Shown: positions 34,439 to 43,038, counted from the first letter of the stretch. The stretch is DNA of 64,000 nt from Roseibacillus persicicus (GCF_014651675.1 NZ_BMXI01000004.1:186001-250000), one strand, 5' to 3'. Notes: generated by a model from the sequence alone, not told the origin. A program made the numbers and translations.

Positions 34439-35629
34439 GTGTCGCAATACCTCATCTCCCTCCCGGCCCTCGAAAGCAACGCCAGCATTCTGCGCGAAGT
34501 CGCCGAGCGCTCGGGTGCCAAGATCGTTCTCGCGCTCAAGGCCTTTTCCCTCTGGCCCACCTTCGCCAAACTGCAGCCCTATCTCTCGGGTTGTTGCGCC
34601 TCGGGGCTTTGGGAGGCCAAGCTTTCCCAGCAATATTTTGGCAAAGAAACCCTCACCTATTCCCCCGCCTACACCCGGGGCGATATCGAGGAGCTGTTAG
34701 AATTCACCACCCATCTCGATTTCAACAGCCTGTCCCAATGGAAGAGCTTTCGGGAAGTGTGCCTGACGCATCCCCGCGCCCAAGCGGGAGAGATTCATTT
34801 CGGTCTCCGCATCAATCCACTGCACTCCACCGGTGAGACTCCACTCTACGATCCTTGCTCCCCCGGTTGCCGTCTGGGGGTCACCCGCGACCAGCTGGAA
34901 GGCGCCGACCTCAGCGGGCTTTCCACCCTCCACTTCCACACCCTCTGCGAGCAGCCCGCCAGCGATCTGGTTTCCACCATGGAGGCCGTCGAGCGTGACT
35001 TTGGCCATCTGCTGGCCAGCCCGCAGTTCACCGACCTCAACATGGGCGGCGGCCACTGGATCACCAAGCCCGATTACGACCGCGAGGCCCTCATCGCATT
35101 GGTGCAGCGCATTCAGGAAAAATACTCCATTCAAGTCTGGCTCGAACCCGGCGAAGCCGTCGCCATCCATACTGGGGTGCTCCACGCGCAAGTTCTCGAC
35201 GTTTTCGAAAGCCAGGGCACGCGCCATGCCGTGCTCGACATTTCCGCCACCTGCCACATGCCCGACGTCCTCGAGATGCCCTACCGGCCGGACGTCTTTC
35301 TAGTAGCTGATGGCGAGCCCGCCGCCACCCCACCCGCAGTCTGTCTGGCAGGAGAGAATTACCAGCTCGCCACCGAACAAGGCCCGCACCTCCACCGACT
35401 CGGTGGCCCCAGCTGCCTCGCGGGCGACTCCATTGGCGACTACGCCTTCCCGCGCCCGTTGGAAATTGGCGACACTCTCGTTTTCGACGACATGGCGCAC
35501 TACACCTTCGTCAAGTCCACCCTCTTCAACGGCGTTCCGCATCCTGATTTGGCTTTGCTGCACGAGGGAGGAGAGATTGAGACTGTGAGGCGGTTTGGCT
35601 ATGAGGATTTTGCAGGGCGGTTGGGATAG
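34439..35629 (+). CDS. nspC: Carboxynorspermidine decarboxylase
   Basis: 396 residues, a PLP-dependent alanine-racemase-fold decarboxylase. ALKAFSLWP carries the PLP lysine (K34), followed by CCASGLWEAKLS, LGLRINP-like FGLRINPLHS, YDPCSPGCRLG, LHFHTLCEQ, the glycine loop NMGGGHWIT and the C-terminal CLAGDSIGDY block with the catalytic Cys. It decarboxylates carboxynorspermidine or carboxyspermidine in the alternative polyamine pathway. The partner dehydrogenase gene is not in the window. The start is a GTG 5 bases after the sulfatase stop, so translation may be coupled although the functions are unrelated. Confidence 0.93.
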   Translation: MSQYLISLPALESNASILREVAERSGAKIVLALKAFSLWPTFAKLQPYLSGCCASGLWEAKLSQQYFGKETLTYSPAYTRGDIEELLEFTTHLDFNSLSQWKSFREVCLTHPRAQAGEIHFGLRINPLHSTGETPLYDPCSPGCRLGVTRDQLEGADLSGLSTLHFHTLCEQPASDLVSTMEAVERDFGHLLASPQFTDLNMGGGHWITKPDYDREALIALVQRIQEKYSIQVWLEPGEAVAIHTGVLHAQVLDVFESQGTRHAVLDISATCHMPDVLEMPYRPDVFLVADGEPAATPPAVCLAGENYQLATEQGPHLHRLGGPSCLAGDSIGDYAFPRPLEIGDTLVFDDMAHYTFVKSTLFNGVPHPDLALLHEGGEIETVRRFGYEDFAGRLG

Positions 35630-35640
35630 TTTTTCATTCC

Positions 35641-35789
35641 AACCGCAGATTGACGCAGATGAACGCAGATTCGATTCATTGAGACAATCTCAGTGAGGCT
35701 CAATTGAATCATTTCAAAATCATCACTTTTCAAAATCCTTAATGAGCACAGGTCCGTCAATCTGCGTTCATCTGCGTCAATCTGCGGTT
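35641..35789. repeat. Long inverted-repeat element of the 'gcagatgaacgcagat' type
   Basis: Two perfect 30-base complementary arms (35641-35670 and 35760-35789) enclose an 89-base AT-rich loop. Each arm is itself a repeat of about 10 bases built on 'cgcagat' (rc 'atctgcg'). This motif is familiar from intergenic regions of Verrucomicrobia, Planctomycetes and others, where its role is unknown. It lies 11 bases after nspC and before ruvB. It could form a long hairpin in RNA or DNA and may act as a terminator for nspC. No coding potential is seen in the loop. Confidence 0.8.
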
Positions 35790-35836
35790 CCCAATTCCCT
35801 CCCCAAGAAAACCCACCCCCTGCAAAAGACAGAAAA

Positions 35837-35867
35837 CCTTCGTGCTCTTCGCGCCCTTCGTGGTTAA
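35837..35867. repeat. 'ccttcgtg...ccttcgtggtt' dispersed repeat
   Basis: A 31-base element with internal repeats of 'cttcgtg' and 'cttcgcg', ending 'cttcgtggttaa', placed 15 bases before the ruvB start. It is of the dispersed type often found beside the 'gcagatgaacgcagat' repeats. Together the two elements fill most of the 253-base nspC-ruvB gap. Any ruvB promoter would have to lie between or within them. Confidence 0.7.
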
Positions 35868-35882
35868 TCATCAGAACAGCAC

Positions 35883-36905
35883 ATGACCGACCCTTTCGAT
35901 CCCAAGCTGGCACCCGAAGAAGACACGCCCTTCGATGTCTCTTTGCGTCCGCCCGATTTCGCTGATTTCCATGGGCAGGAAAAGGTCAAGGACAGGCTCA
36001 TTCTCATGGTGGAGGCCGCGCGCCAACGGGGGGACGTCTTGGAGCACGTGCTGCTCTCCGGCCCTCCCGGCTTGGGGAAAACCACTCTCGCAAACATCAT
36101 CGCCGCCGCCACTGGCACCAATCTCCACACCACCTCCGGACCCCAAATCGAAAAGGCGGGTGACCTGGCTGGCATCCTCACCAACTTGCAGAAAGGCGAC
36201 CTTCTCTTCATCGACGAGATTCATCGCCTCCACCCCGCGATCGAAGAGTATCTCTATCCCGCGATGGAAGATTATCGTCTCGATATCATCATCGATTCCG
36301 GCCCCTCCGCGCGTTCCATTCAGCTCAACCTGCCCAAGTTCACCCTCGTGGCCGCGACCACCCGTGCCGGAAAGTTGACCGCGCCTCTGCGGTCCCGATT
36401 CGGGCTAATCAATCGGCTGGACTACTACACTGCCGAGGAGCTTGCCTTCATCATTGAGCGCACCGCCAGCATCATCGATGTCCCCATCAGTGCCGAAGGC
36501 GCACTCGAGGTCGCACGCCGTTCACGCGGCACTCCCCGCATCGCGAACAACCTGCTGCGCTGGGTGCGTGACTATGCCCAGGTCCGCGCCGAAGGCGAGA
36601 TCACTGGTCCCGTCGCCATCGCGGCCTTGGGGATGATCGATATTGATTCCGATGGTCTCGACGAGATGGACAAACGCCTGTTAGAGGCTCTCATCTACAA
36701 GTTCCAGGGAGGCCCCTGTGGGCTCAAAACTCTCGCCACTGCGGTGGGCGAGGACGAGTCCACACTGGAAGAAGTCCACGAGCCTTTCCTCATCATGCAA
36801 GGTTTTCTCAAGCGCACTCCGCGTGGTCGCGTGGCACTCCCTCCGGCCTATCACAAGATCGGAGCCGAGCCCCCCAGTCCGGATGGACAGGGAACTCTAC
36901 TCTAA
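35883..36905 (+). CDS. ruvB: Holliday junction branch migration ATPase RuvB
   Basis: 340 residues, normal RuvB length. [19 protein letters not shown] leads into Walker [10 protein letters not shown] (60-68), Walker [11 protein letters not shown] (108-117) with the RuvB-specific [18 protein letters not shown], sensor 1 region [20 protein letters not shown] with the arginine finger area, and the C-terminal winged helix DEDEST-like [20 protein letters not shown] and RTPRGRVA. It is the hexameric motor that drives branch migration with RuvA during recombinational repair. ruvA and ruvC are not in the window. A dispersed repeat lies just upstream. Confidence 0.97.
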   Translation: MTDPFDPKLAPEEDTPFDVSLRPPDFADFHGQEKVKDRLILMVEAARQRGDVLEHVLLSGPPGLGKTTLANIIAAATGTNLHTTSGPQIEKAGDLAGILTNLQKGDLLFIDEIHRLHPAIEEYLYPAMEDYRLDIIIDSGPSARSIQLNLPKFTLVAATTRAGKLTAPLRSRFGLINRLDYYTAEELAFIIERTASIIDVPISAEGALEVARRSRGTPRIANNLLRWVRDYAQVRAEGEITGPVAIAALGMIDIDSDGLDEMDKRLLEALIYKFQGGPCGLKTLATAVGEDESTLEEVHEPFLIMQGFLKRTPRGRVALPPAYHKIGAEPPSPDGQGTLL

Positions 36906-36990
36906 CGGAATTGCGACGAAGCCACCCTTCCCGTCTGAGCGAGGTCGGACGAGATGGGAGAATGGCCTTTTGGCATATGACGAGAGCACG

Positions 36991-37016
36991 GGGGCGAGTA
37001 GGAGCACTCGCGGTCC
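36991..37016 (+). repeat. Short palindromic repeat (REP-like), copy 1
   Basis: A 26-base copy of a small repeat whose core folds as GCGAGT...ACTCGC and ends 'cggtcc'. It is placed between the convergent ruvB and GH97 genes, 4 bases from the GH97 stop. Related copies lie at 48591-48617 (opposite strand), 49151-49177 and, degenerate, at 26857-26879. A bidirectional terminator or REP-like function is plausible. Confidence 0.6.
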
Positions 37017-37020
37017 GGGC

Positions 37021-38871
37021 CTATTCGGCAAGGGAGAAGATGAAAGCCGCTCCGCCGTTCTTGGCCATGGACACGCTCATCTTGTCTTGCGAGCTCACTT
37101 CTTGAGTCGCGCGGGAAACCTCGGTAGGCTTTTTGCCGCTGGGATCGGTGTCGGTGAAAATGCGGGCCTGATACTTCTGTCCTTCTTTCAAGAAGTCCAA
37201 GTTAAGCGAGATTTCGCGCTCCTTCTGGCTATTGAGAACACCCACAAACCACTTGTCGCCCTTCCGTCTCGCCATCGCAACATACTCTCCGATTTCCCCC
37301 TGCACGAAGCGGGTTTCATCCCAAGTCGTGGAGACCTCCTTAAAGACATCGAGCTCGGGGCTGATGCGGATGGTCCCGGGGCGATCATACCAAAAGATGA
37401 GCTGCAAGGGACTGTAGTAAACGATCGAGGCCGCCAACTGATGGGTTCTGGTAGTTTGAATCCGACCGCTGTAATAGCAAACGGTGTAGTCGCCAGCGCC
37501 ACAGAGATAACGGGTGTAGGCGAGGTTCACGTTGTGCTCGGCAGTGGGCATTTGCTCGTTTCCACCGATCCCCTCTTGAGTCAAAAGGTTCGGATAGGTG
37601 CGGCTCCAGCCCGTCGGCAGATAGTGGTCGTGCACATCCACCATCAGCTCATACTCCGCACACTTCTTGATCGCTTCGTGCAACCAAACGGTCCACTCCT
37701 GAGCCCCCACATTGACGAAGCCAAACTTGATCCCGGAGATGCCCCACTCTTTGTAAAGCGGCAGCAAGGTATCCAACTGCTTTTCCAATGCGCGTCGATT
37801 GACATAAACGAAGACGCCAATCTCGTGCTCGGTGGCGTAGCGAATGATCTCGTGAAGATCGAATTCGCCATGACTGCGGGCAGGGTCGACTGTAACCGTG
37901 GTCGCATCAGACGAGTTCGAGCGCTCCGGTCCATACCAACCCGCATCCAGCAAGAGATACTGAAAGTCCATCTTCACCGCAATATCAACACACGCCTTGG
38001 CCTGCTCGGTGGCTAGCTCCGCACGAATCGCCTTTCCAGGCCGAACCCACGACGGGTCTTCAATCGCGCAGGGCTCGTTCAAGTTAGGAACCAGCGTCTT
38101 GTTCTCAATCAACTCCCCTTCGTCCGCGCCCATCATCACGTAACGCCAAGGGCTGGTGAAGTCGCCTTTGCTTTTGATTTTCCCGGCCAAGTCAGGAATC
38201 ACGGTATGAGCCTTGTCGGGTGAAGGCTGGAATCTCATGCGGGCCGAGTCGACCAAAGCCGCTTCGCCCAAAGCAACGAATGGCCCCTTCTCCACCTCGA
38301 TGACAATCGGACGGATGCGGTTAGGGGTAAGCTCCGAAAGCCGGCTTTCCAGATAATCTCCTTCCACTTCCCGCGTGCTCCACAGCGGGTAGTCCCCACC
38401 AAAGGTGAACTCGCTCAACTCTCCCGAGATGGTCAAGGGCTTCTCGGAGCTCAGGTGATAACGAAAGGCGAAGCCTTCATCATAGCAACGCACCTCCAGT
38501 TGAAAGGCTGGAGCCTCTCCCTCCTCTGGGGCAAAAGTCACCAGCGCCTGATGGTAGTGGTCTTCGATCTCGGCCTGTTCGCCCAGGACTGGCTTCCACT
38601 TCGACTGATTGGTCTTCCGCTCGGTGGAAGAGATCACCAGCTTGTCCGAGGCGACTGCGCTTCCCTCGACGGTCAGACCGAGGCGGGAAGGAAGAATGAC
38701 CTTCGCCTCACCGTGCCACAACTCGTAGCCGGGCTGGCCCTTATCGTTCACAAAGACACGGGCTTTGATCTCCTCGTTGGGAGAATGCAGTTCGATTTCG
38801 GTCGAGGCCTCCGCGTGAACGAGTGCCAGTTGGGAGAAAAATAGCAAAGAGGCAGGTTTGAGATCTATCAT
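37021..38871 (-). CDS. Secreted glycoside hydrolase family 97 protein
   Basis: 616 residues with signal peptide MIDLKPASLLFFSQLALVHA. The layout is that of GH97: an N-terminal super-sandwich domain (25-270, SPNEEIKARVFVNDKGQPGYE, FRYHLS), a central TIM barrel (280-520, MDFQYLLLDAGWYGPE, GISGIKFGFVNVGAQEW, DVHDHYLPTGWSRTYPNLLTQEGIGGNEQM) and a C-terminal beta domain. It should act on alpha-glucosides or alpha-galactosides. At the strand where retaining GH97 enzymes carry an Asp nucleophile I read GIKFGF, so the inverting (SusB-like) mechanism looks more likely, tentatively. It is monocistronic and convergent with ruvB. Confidence 0.88.
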   Translation of the reverse strand: MIDLKPASLLFFSQLALVHAEASTEIELHSPNEEIKARVFVNDKGQPGYELWHGEAKVILPSRLGLTVEGSAVASDKLVISSTERKTNQSKWKPVLGEQAEIEDHYHQALVTFAPEEGEAPAFQLEVRCYDEGFAFRYHLSSEKPLTISGELSEFTFGGDYPLWSTREVEGDYLESRLSELTPNRIRPIVIEVEKGPFVALGEAALVDSARMRFQPSPDKAHTVIPDLAGKIKSKGDFTSPWRYVMMGADEGELIENKTLVPNLNEPCAIEDPSWVRPGKAIRAELATEQAKACVDIAVKMDFQYLLLDAGWYGPERSNSSDATTVTVDPARSHGEFDLHEIIRYATEHEIGVFVYVNRRALEKQLDTLLPLYKEWGISGIKFGFVNVGAQEWTVWLHEAIKKCAEYELMVDVHDHYLPTGWSRTYPNLLTQEGIGGNEQMPTAEHNVNLAYTRYLCGAGDYTVCYYSGRIQTTRTHQLAASIVYYSPLQLIFWYDRPGTIRISPELDVFKEVSTTWDETRFVQGEIGEYVAMARRKGDKWFVGVLNSQKEREISLNLDFLKEGQKYQARIFTDTDPSGKKPTEVSRATQEVSSQDKMSVSMAKNGGAAFIFSLAE

Positions 38872-39026
38872 GGGTAGTTCAGTTTAGAGCCCCTCTGTAA
38901 GGTGATTCAAGAGACTATCTTTCAGCAACTTCTTAGCAAAAACCCTCAGCCTCTGAATCACGGAAAATCGCGCAGGCTGAAGCCATAGCTCCAACTTGCG
39001 CGACCCTTTGAATAACCTCGTAAAAG

Positions 39027-39401
39027 CTAGCTGATACTATGCAAACCGACGTGGTTGCCCTCGCAATCTTCGAAGACCGCGATGAACCCATGGGGAGGAA
39101 TCTCCATCTTCTCGAGCACCATCTTCCCACCCGCTTCCTTGATTCGCGCGATGATGGCGTCGAGCTTCCCGTCCGCATTGAGATAAACCAAAGTGCCGCC
39201 TGGGCCCGGCTGACAATGCTCGACCTTTAAAAGTCCTCCGCTCACGATGCCCTCTTCGTAGGGAAACATCACTCCCTCGCAGGTCTCCGACTCCATCGGA
39301 GCCATGGTGATATCGAGGACCTTTTGGTAGAAGCTTTTCGCCCGGGAAAGGTCCGCCACATAAATCTCAAACCAATTCAACGCATTCTGTATATTGCTCA
39401 T
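39027..39401 (-). CDS. VOC/glyoxalase-family protein 1
   Basis: 124 residues, one vicinal oxygen chelate domain with paired beta-alpha-beta-beta-beta units: NWFEIYVADLSRAKSFYQKV at the start and IPPHGFIAVFEDCEGNHVGLHS at the end. The short length and lack of a full metal-ligand set suggest the PhnB/antibiotic-resistance-like branch, not classical glyoxalase I. The frame extends to 39467, but the ATG at 39401 begins at the fold. A TGACA-N6-TGTCA operator lies 61 bases upstream, overlapping the stop of the WYL regulator gene, so it is probably under that regulator. Confidence 0.88.
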   Translation of the reverse strand: MSNIQNALNWFEIYVADLSRAKSFYQKVLDITMAPMESETCEGVMFPYEEGIVSGGLLKVEHCQPGPGGTLVYLNADGKLDAIIARIKEAGGKMVLEKMEIPPHGFIAVFEDCEGNHVGLHSIS

Positions 39402-39461
39402 ATCTGTTAGGGAATCAGTCAACTCACTCAACTGACTCGCGCTCATTTGAACACGACGCGT

Positions 39462-39477
39462 TGACAACCCTATGTCA
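39462..39477. promoter_or_regulatory. WYL-regulator operator, copy 1
   Basis: TGACA-N6-TGTCA inverted repeat upstream of VOC gene 1, identical over 20 positions (TGACAACCCTATGTCAGGAG) to the site upstream of VOC gene 2. The right half-site overlaps the last codons and stop of the WYL regulator gene (39470-39472). Confidence 0.75.
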
Positions 39478-40447
39478 GGAGCGTTTCGGGTAGCTCGGAT
39501 TTTTCGGTTTTATATTGGGCAGCCACTCCACGGGCAGCGGAAACAACCTTCTCCACCAACTCCTCCGGGGCAACCGCCCGCACGCCAGTGCCCAGCCCAA
39601 GCAACCAGGCGGCCAGCCAGTCGAGCGAAAAGGCCTCCGCACTGAGCCGCGAGCGACCATCCGCCAACGAAGTTCTCTCGATGCGACGCGCTGGCATGTC
39701 CGAGAGCAAACGCTCCAGAGCCCAAGCCTCGCACTCGACCACCACGTCCACGAGGTCTTCCCCATCCGCCTCACATTCGAGAAAGTCCATGAGCGAAAAG
39801 TCATCATGTCCCTCGAAGCATTCTTCTGACAACTCCCACCGCGAGATGCGGTCGAGGCGGAAGTCGCGCATCGCTTTCCGCAGGCGGCACCAGCCCAAGA
39901 GGTGCCAATGGCCTCCGTAAAAAACAACCCCGAGGGCCTCAACCACTCGCTCCGAGATTTCGCCGCGTGAACCCGTATTGTAGCTGAGCGCGAGACATCT
40001 CCGTCGTACCACCGCCTCCTGAACGCACATCAGCGAGCTCACCTCCTCCTGATTCTTTCGCCCACTCCACACCCCCAGCGAATTGCCCAAGCGGCTGAGA
40101 TAGTCCTTTTTCTCCTCGGGTAAGACGGAGCGCACTTTCAGCAAAGCACCCCGCAGCGATTTCTTGAGAGACTCGTCCCCGAACTGCTCGGCCAATTCCC
40201 CGCTCATGAAGAGCGCGGCGGCCTCGTCCTCGGTAAACATGACCGGCGGCATGTGATAGCCGCGCATCAGGCAATAGCCCACCCCCGCCTCTGCAACGAT
40301 GGGGACCCCGACCTCGCCGAGGGCCGCGATGTCGCGGTAAACGGTGCGCACCGAAATCTCGAAGTGGTCGGCGATTTGCTCCGCCGTCACCACGCGCCGC
40401 CCCTGCAGCATCAGTACCATGGCGGTCAGTCGGTCGATTCGGTTCAT
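39470..40447 (-). CDS. WYL-domain transcriptional regulator (YafY/DeoR-like)
   Basis: 325 residues. An N-terminal HTH_11 winged helix (5-57: DRLTAMVLMLQGRRVVTAEQ, VRTVYRDIAALGEVGVPI) is followed by a WYL domain (about 135-215: CLALSYNTGSRGEISERVVE, FYGGHWHLLGWCRLRKAMRD, FRLDRI) and a C-terminal WCX-like extension. WYL proteins bind small ligands or nucleic acid and control stress or defence genes. It lies 18 bases after VOC gene 2 on the same strand, so the two form one unit. The operator pair ahead of both VOC genes is the probable target, giving autoregulation. Ligand unknown. Confidence 0.92.
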   Translation of the reverse strand: MNRIDRLTAMVLMLQGRRVVTAEQIADHFEISVRTVYRDIAALGEVGVPIVAEAGVGYCLMRGYHMPPVMFTEDEAAALFMSGELAEQFGDESLKKSLRGALLKVRSVLPEEKKDYLSRLGNSLGVWSGRKNQEEVSSLMCVQEAVVRRRCLALSYNTGSRGEISERVVEALGVVFYGGHWHLLGWCRLRKAMRDFRLDRISRWELSEECFEGHDDFSLMDFLECEADGEDLVDVVVECEAWALERLLSDMPARRIERTSLADGRSRLSAEAFSLDWLAAWLLGLGTGVRAVAPEELVEKVVSAARGVAAQYKTEKSELPETLLT

Positions 40448-40465
40448 GGCCTTGTTCGTGAAATT

Positions 40466-40825
40466 CTAAAGCCCCTTGTCTGACCAAACTGCGAACTCGT
40501 TTCCACTCGGCTCGCGGAAGTGAAAACGGCGACCCCCGGGAAAAGAAAAAATCTCGCGGGTAATTTCCGCTCCGGCCTTTTTCACTTTTTCCAAAGTCTC
40601 TTCCAAGCCCTCGCTATAGAAAACAATAAGTGCTCCCCTACGCTCCGCGCTGGTGGCGAGGTCAGCCTGATAGAATCCTCCGTCCAGGCCTTCCCCCGAA
40701 AAGGCGGTGTAATCCTCCCCATAATCCGTGAACTCCCAGGCAAAGGCCTTGCGGAAAAAGTCTTTGGTCGCGCCCAAGTCCTTGGCTGCGAATTCGACGT
40801 AGTTGATTTTCTCGTGAGCGCTCAT
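40466..40825 (-). CDS. VOC/glyoxalase-family protein 2
   Basis: 119 residues, one VOC domain: INYVEFAAKDLGATKDFFRK, AFSGEGLDGGFYQAD, LIVFYSEGLEETLEKVKKAG and GGRRFHFREPSGNEFAVWS. It differs clearly from VOC 1 in sequence, so the pair is not a recent duplication. The frame extends to 40852, but the ATG at 40825 fits the fold. A perfect palindromic operator lies 31 bases upstream, and the WYL regulator gene follows 18 bases downstream. Function is probably detoxification or binding of a small molecule; no substrate can be named. Confidence 0.88.
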   Translation of the reverse strand: MSAHEKINYVEFAAKDLGATKDFFRKAFAWEFTDYGEDYTAFSGEGLDGGFYQADLATSAERRGALIVFYSEGLEETLEKVKKAGAEITREIFSFPGGRRFHFREPSGNEFAVWSDKGL

Positions 40826-40855
40826 GGAATGACCACCCCATACGAAACACACTCT

Positions 40856-40875
40856 CCTGACAACCCTATGTCAGG
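40856..40875. promoter_or_regulatory. WYL-regulator operator, copy 2
   Basis: A perfect inverted repeat CCTGACA-N6-TGTCAGG (arms 40856-40862 and 40869-40875) 31 bases upstream of the VOC 2 start and thus of the VOC2-regulator unit. It shares its core and spacer with copy 1 at 39462. Confidence 0.8.
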
Positions 40876-40909
40876 AGGGTCTCGGAGATTGGACAGCCAA
40901 CACCTGCAA

Positions 40910-41401
40910 TTAGAGCCGGCTGCGACGCTTGTTAGGCGATACCGGAGGGTTCATGCGCATCACACTTCTCTCTTCGGAGCTCCGCACCACTTCGGCCTTA
41001 TCCCGTCCATGGGCGTGCACCATCGCGGCCATTCCTGCCCATAGCACAGTGAGAATCAGCACCAAGGGACTCCAGAAGAGCCCCCACAATGCCAAAATCG
41101 GCGAAGCCATCGCGATGAGAACGAGCGCGCTGAGCATCAGCATCAAACGCCGCCCCACCCCCGGAGTCCCTTCAATCGAGAAAACAGCTCCAAAGGTCAG
41201 GATGACCATCACGATGAGAGAAATCGGCGAACTGCTGCCCACCTCGCTCATGGCAGGAAAGCCCTGGGCCTCGTAGCCAGCCTTGAGCCACGCCGCGAAG
41301 CCATCACCCGCCCCCATGACAAGACAGACTAGCCCCACGACCAAGCCCATCCCGGAGGCCAGCCAAACTGTTGGTGAAGCGAGTGAATGCGGTTTGTTCA
41401 T
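40910..41401 (-). CDS. Membrane protein coupled to ClpX-like ATPase
   Basis: 163 residues with hydrophobic segments at about 12-34, 58-76, 84-104 and 108-129, then a basic cytoplasmic tail (NPPVSPNKRRSRL). The loop after the first helix is glycine- and acid-containing (GDGFAAWLKAGYEAQGFPAM). No known family is recognised. Its ATG overlaps the TGA of the upstream ClpX-like gene by 4 bases, so translation is coupled and the two products may work together, for instance as a membrane substrate, adaptor or anchor (inference). Confidence 0.78.
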   Translation of the reverse strand: MNKPHSLASPTVWLASGMGLVVGLVCLVMGAGDGFAAWLKAGYEAQGFPAMSEVGSSSPISLIVMVILTFGAVFSIEGTPGVGRRLMLMLSALVLIAMASPILALWGLFWSPLVLILTVLWAGMAAMVHAHGRDKAEVVRSSEERSVMRMNPPVSPNKRRSRL

Positions 41402-43038
41402 GCGTCGTTTTCAGCCGCTGGAGAAGCGTCTGAATCGCGACTGTAACTCAAAACTACCATTTCACTCAAGAATTTGTCTGGATCGGCGACCGCATCGGGA
41501 GTCAGGACAAACTCCCGCTGTCCGGTGTTCTTCTCTATCAGCTTGATACCGAACTGGTAATCCTTGAATCGCTCGCGGCAAACCTGCAGGACACTTCTTC
41601 CCTGTTCAGTCGCTCTTTCCGCCAGGGCGAGCACTGCCTGGTCGTCCAGCTTGACCGAAACCTCGTGCTTTTCGCTGAATTCCTTCTCCCAAATCTCGAC
41701 TTCGCTGCGGGTCTTCTTCACGTCCACGCGCTTGCCGAGTTCGGCGAACTCCTTGAGCTTGGCCTCGCGGTTTTCTAACAAATCACGGTCGATGATCAAC
41801 TCGCTGACCGAGGTGCCAGGCAGGTCGAACTTGAAGTCTCGCAACTGTTTTTCCAGAACGGTCATCAGGGCCCGGGCCCCCGTCTCTTCTTTTTCAGCCA
41901 ACTGGGCAATCATCTCGATGGCATCGGGCTGGAACTTGGCATCGATTCCGTAAGCCTCGAACTCGCGTTCATACTGGCGCAGGATACTGCCCTCCGAGTC
42001 ATTGAGAATCTTGACAAAATCTGCTGCGGTGAGCTTTTCGCAAATCACCCGCACGGGAAGACGGCCCACGAACTCGGCCTCGAAGCCGAACTCGACAAAG
42101 TCCCGGGTCTCGACCTCGCGGAAGGATTCGCCATCCAACACCGCCTCCGAAATCTCGGCGCCGAATCCCATCTGACCGCTCTTGAGGCGGCCCTGCACCA
42201 CTTTCTCCAAGCCGGAGAAAGCACCGCTCACGATGAAGAGGATGTGACGGGTATTGATGGTGTCCTTGTTCGAGCCCCCGCCGGACCGCATCTGCATCAT
42301 GGCCTTCATCTGGGCGCGCATGTCCATCGGATTGGTCATGGGCACCTCGGTCTCTTCCATCAACTTCAATAAAGTGGTCTGCACTCCGCGTCCGCTGACA
42401 TCGCGCCCCGACATTCCGGGCTTGCTCGCCAGCTTGTCGACCTCGTCGATATAGATGATGCCGTATTCCGCCATCTCGACGTCGCCGTCGGCCTTTTGCA
42501 CCAACTCGCGCACCAAGTCATCGACATCACCGCCGACATAACCAGTCTCCGAGAACTTGGTGGCATCAGCCTTCACGAAAGGAACGCCCATCAACTCGGC
42601 GATGTGTTTGACGAGGTAGGTTTTCCCCACCCCGGTCGGTCCCACAATCATGACGTTCTGCTTCTGATATTCCATCCCATCAGGAAGCTTGCCACCATTC
42701 TCTTCCTCGAGGGCACGCATCTGTTTGGCGTGGTTGTAGTGGTCGCAAACTGCGATCGCCAAAGCCTTCTTGGCCTCATCTTGTCGGATGACAAAGCGGT
42801 CGAGGTGACGCTTCACATCGCGGGGCAAGAGGTCGAAATCAAAAATCGACTGGGACTCGACCACCTCGACTTCCTTTTCGCCGTCATCATCGGGAGTGGG
42901 GGCATCCATCCCGCCAATATCGAAACTCACATTCCCGAATTTGCCGAAAAAATCTTGGAAGACTTTCTGCAATTCTTCGGGGGTTTTCGGGTTCTTGGGC
43001 TCCTTGGGATCGTCTTTGGGCATGGGCAAAGTCTTCAC
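41398..43038 (-). CDS. ClpX-like AAA+ ATPase lacking the zinc-binding domain
   Basis: 546 residues. The AAA+ core is ClpX-like: Walker A GPTGVGKT (133-140), the KADATKFSETGYVGGDVDDL block, Walker B IIYIDEVDKLA (194-204), GRGVQTTLLKLME, HILFIVSGAF and VGRLPV. The N-terminal zinc domain of true ClpX is replaced by 65 acidic, Pro-rich residues (PKDDPKEPKNPKTPEEL, PDDDGEKEVEVVES). The tripeptide loop that docks ClpX on ClpP appears as MGF (290-292). The pore-2 region carries a Met-rich insert (residues 233-258, MDMRAQMKAMMQMRSGG), and the C-terminus is extended by roughly 100 residues. It is probably an unfoldase with special substrate choice; ClpP dependence is possible. Coupled to the membrane protein gene. 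Confidence 0.88.
   Translation of the reverse strand: MKTLPMPKDDPKEPKNPKTPEELQKVFQDFFGKFGNVSFDIGGMDAPTPDDDGEKEVEVVESQSIFDFDLLPRDVKRHLDRFVIRQDEAKKALAIAVCDHYNHAKQMRALEEENGGKLPDGMEYQKQNVMIVGPTGVGKTYLVKHIAELMGVPFVKADATKFSETGYVGGDVDDLVRELVQKADGDVEMAEYGIIYIDEVDKLASKPGMSGRDVSGRGVQTTLLKLMEETEVPMTNPMDMRAQMKAMMQMRSGGGSNKDTINTRHILFIVSGAFSGLEKVVQGRLKSGQMGFGAEISEAVLDGESFREVETRDFVEFGFEAEFVGRLPVRVICEKLTAADFVKILNDSEGSILRQYEREFEAYGIDAKFQPDAIEMIAQLAEKEETGARALMTVLEKQLRDFKFDLPGTSVSELIIDRDLLENREAKLKEFAELGKRVDVKKTRSEVEIWEKEFSEKHEVSVKLDDQAVLALAERATEQGRSVLQVCRERFKDYQFGIKLIEKNTGQREFVLTPDAVADPDKFLSEMVVLSYSRDSDASPAAENDA

Noticed and set aside
29527-35310. Recurrent 'ctagtag' strings in ppaC, proB and nspC
   Set aside because: They all encode Leu-Val or Val pairs within conserved frames, and the count is within chance for a 7-base word on two strands.
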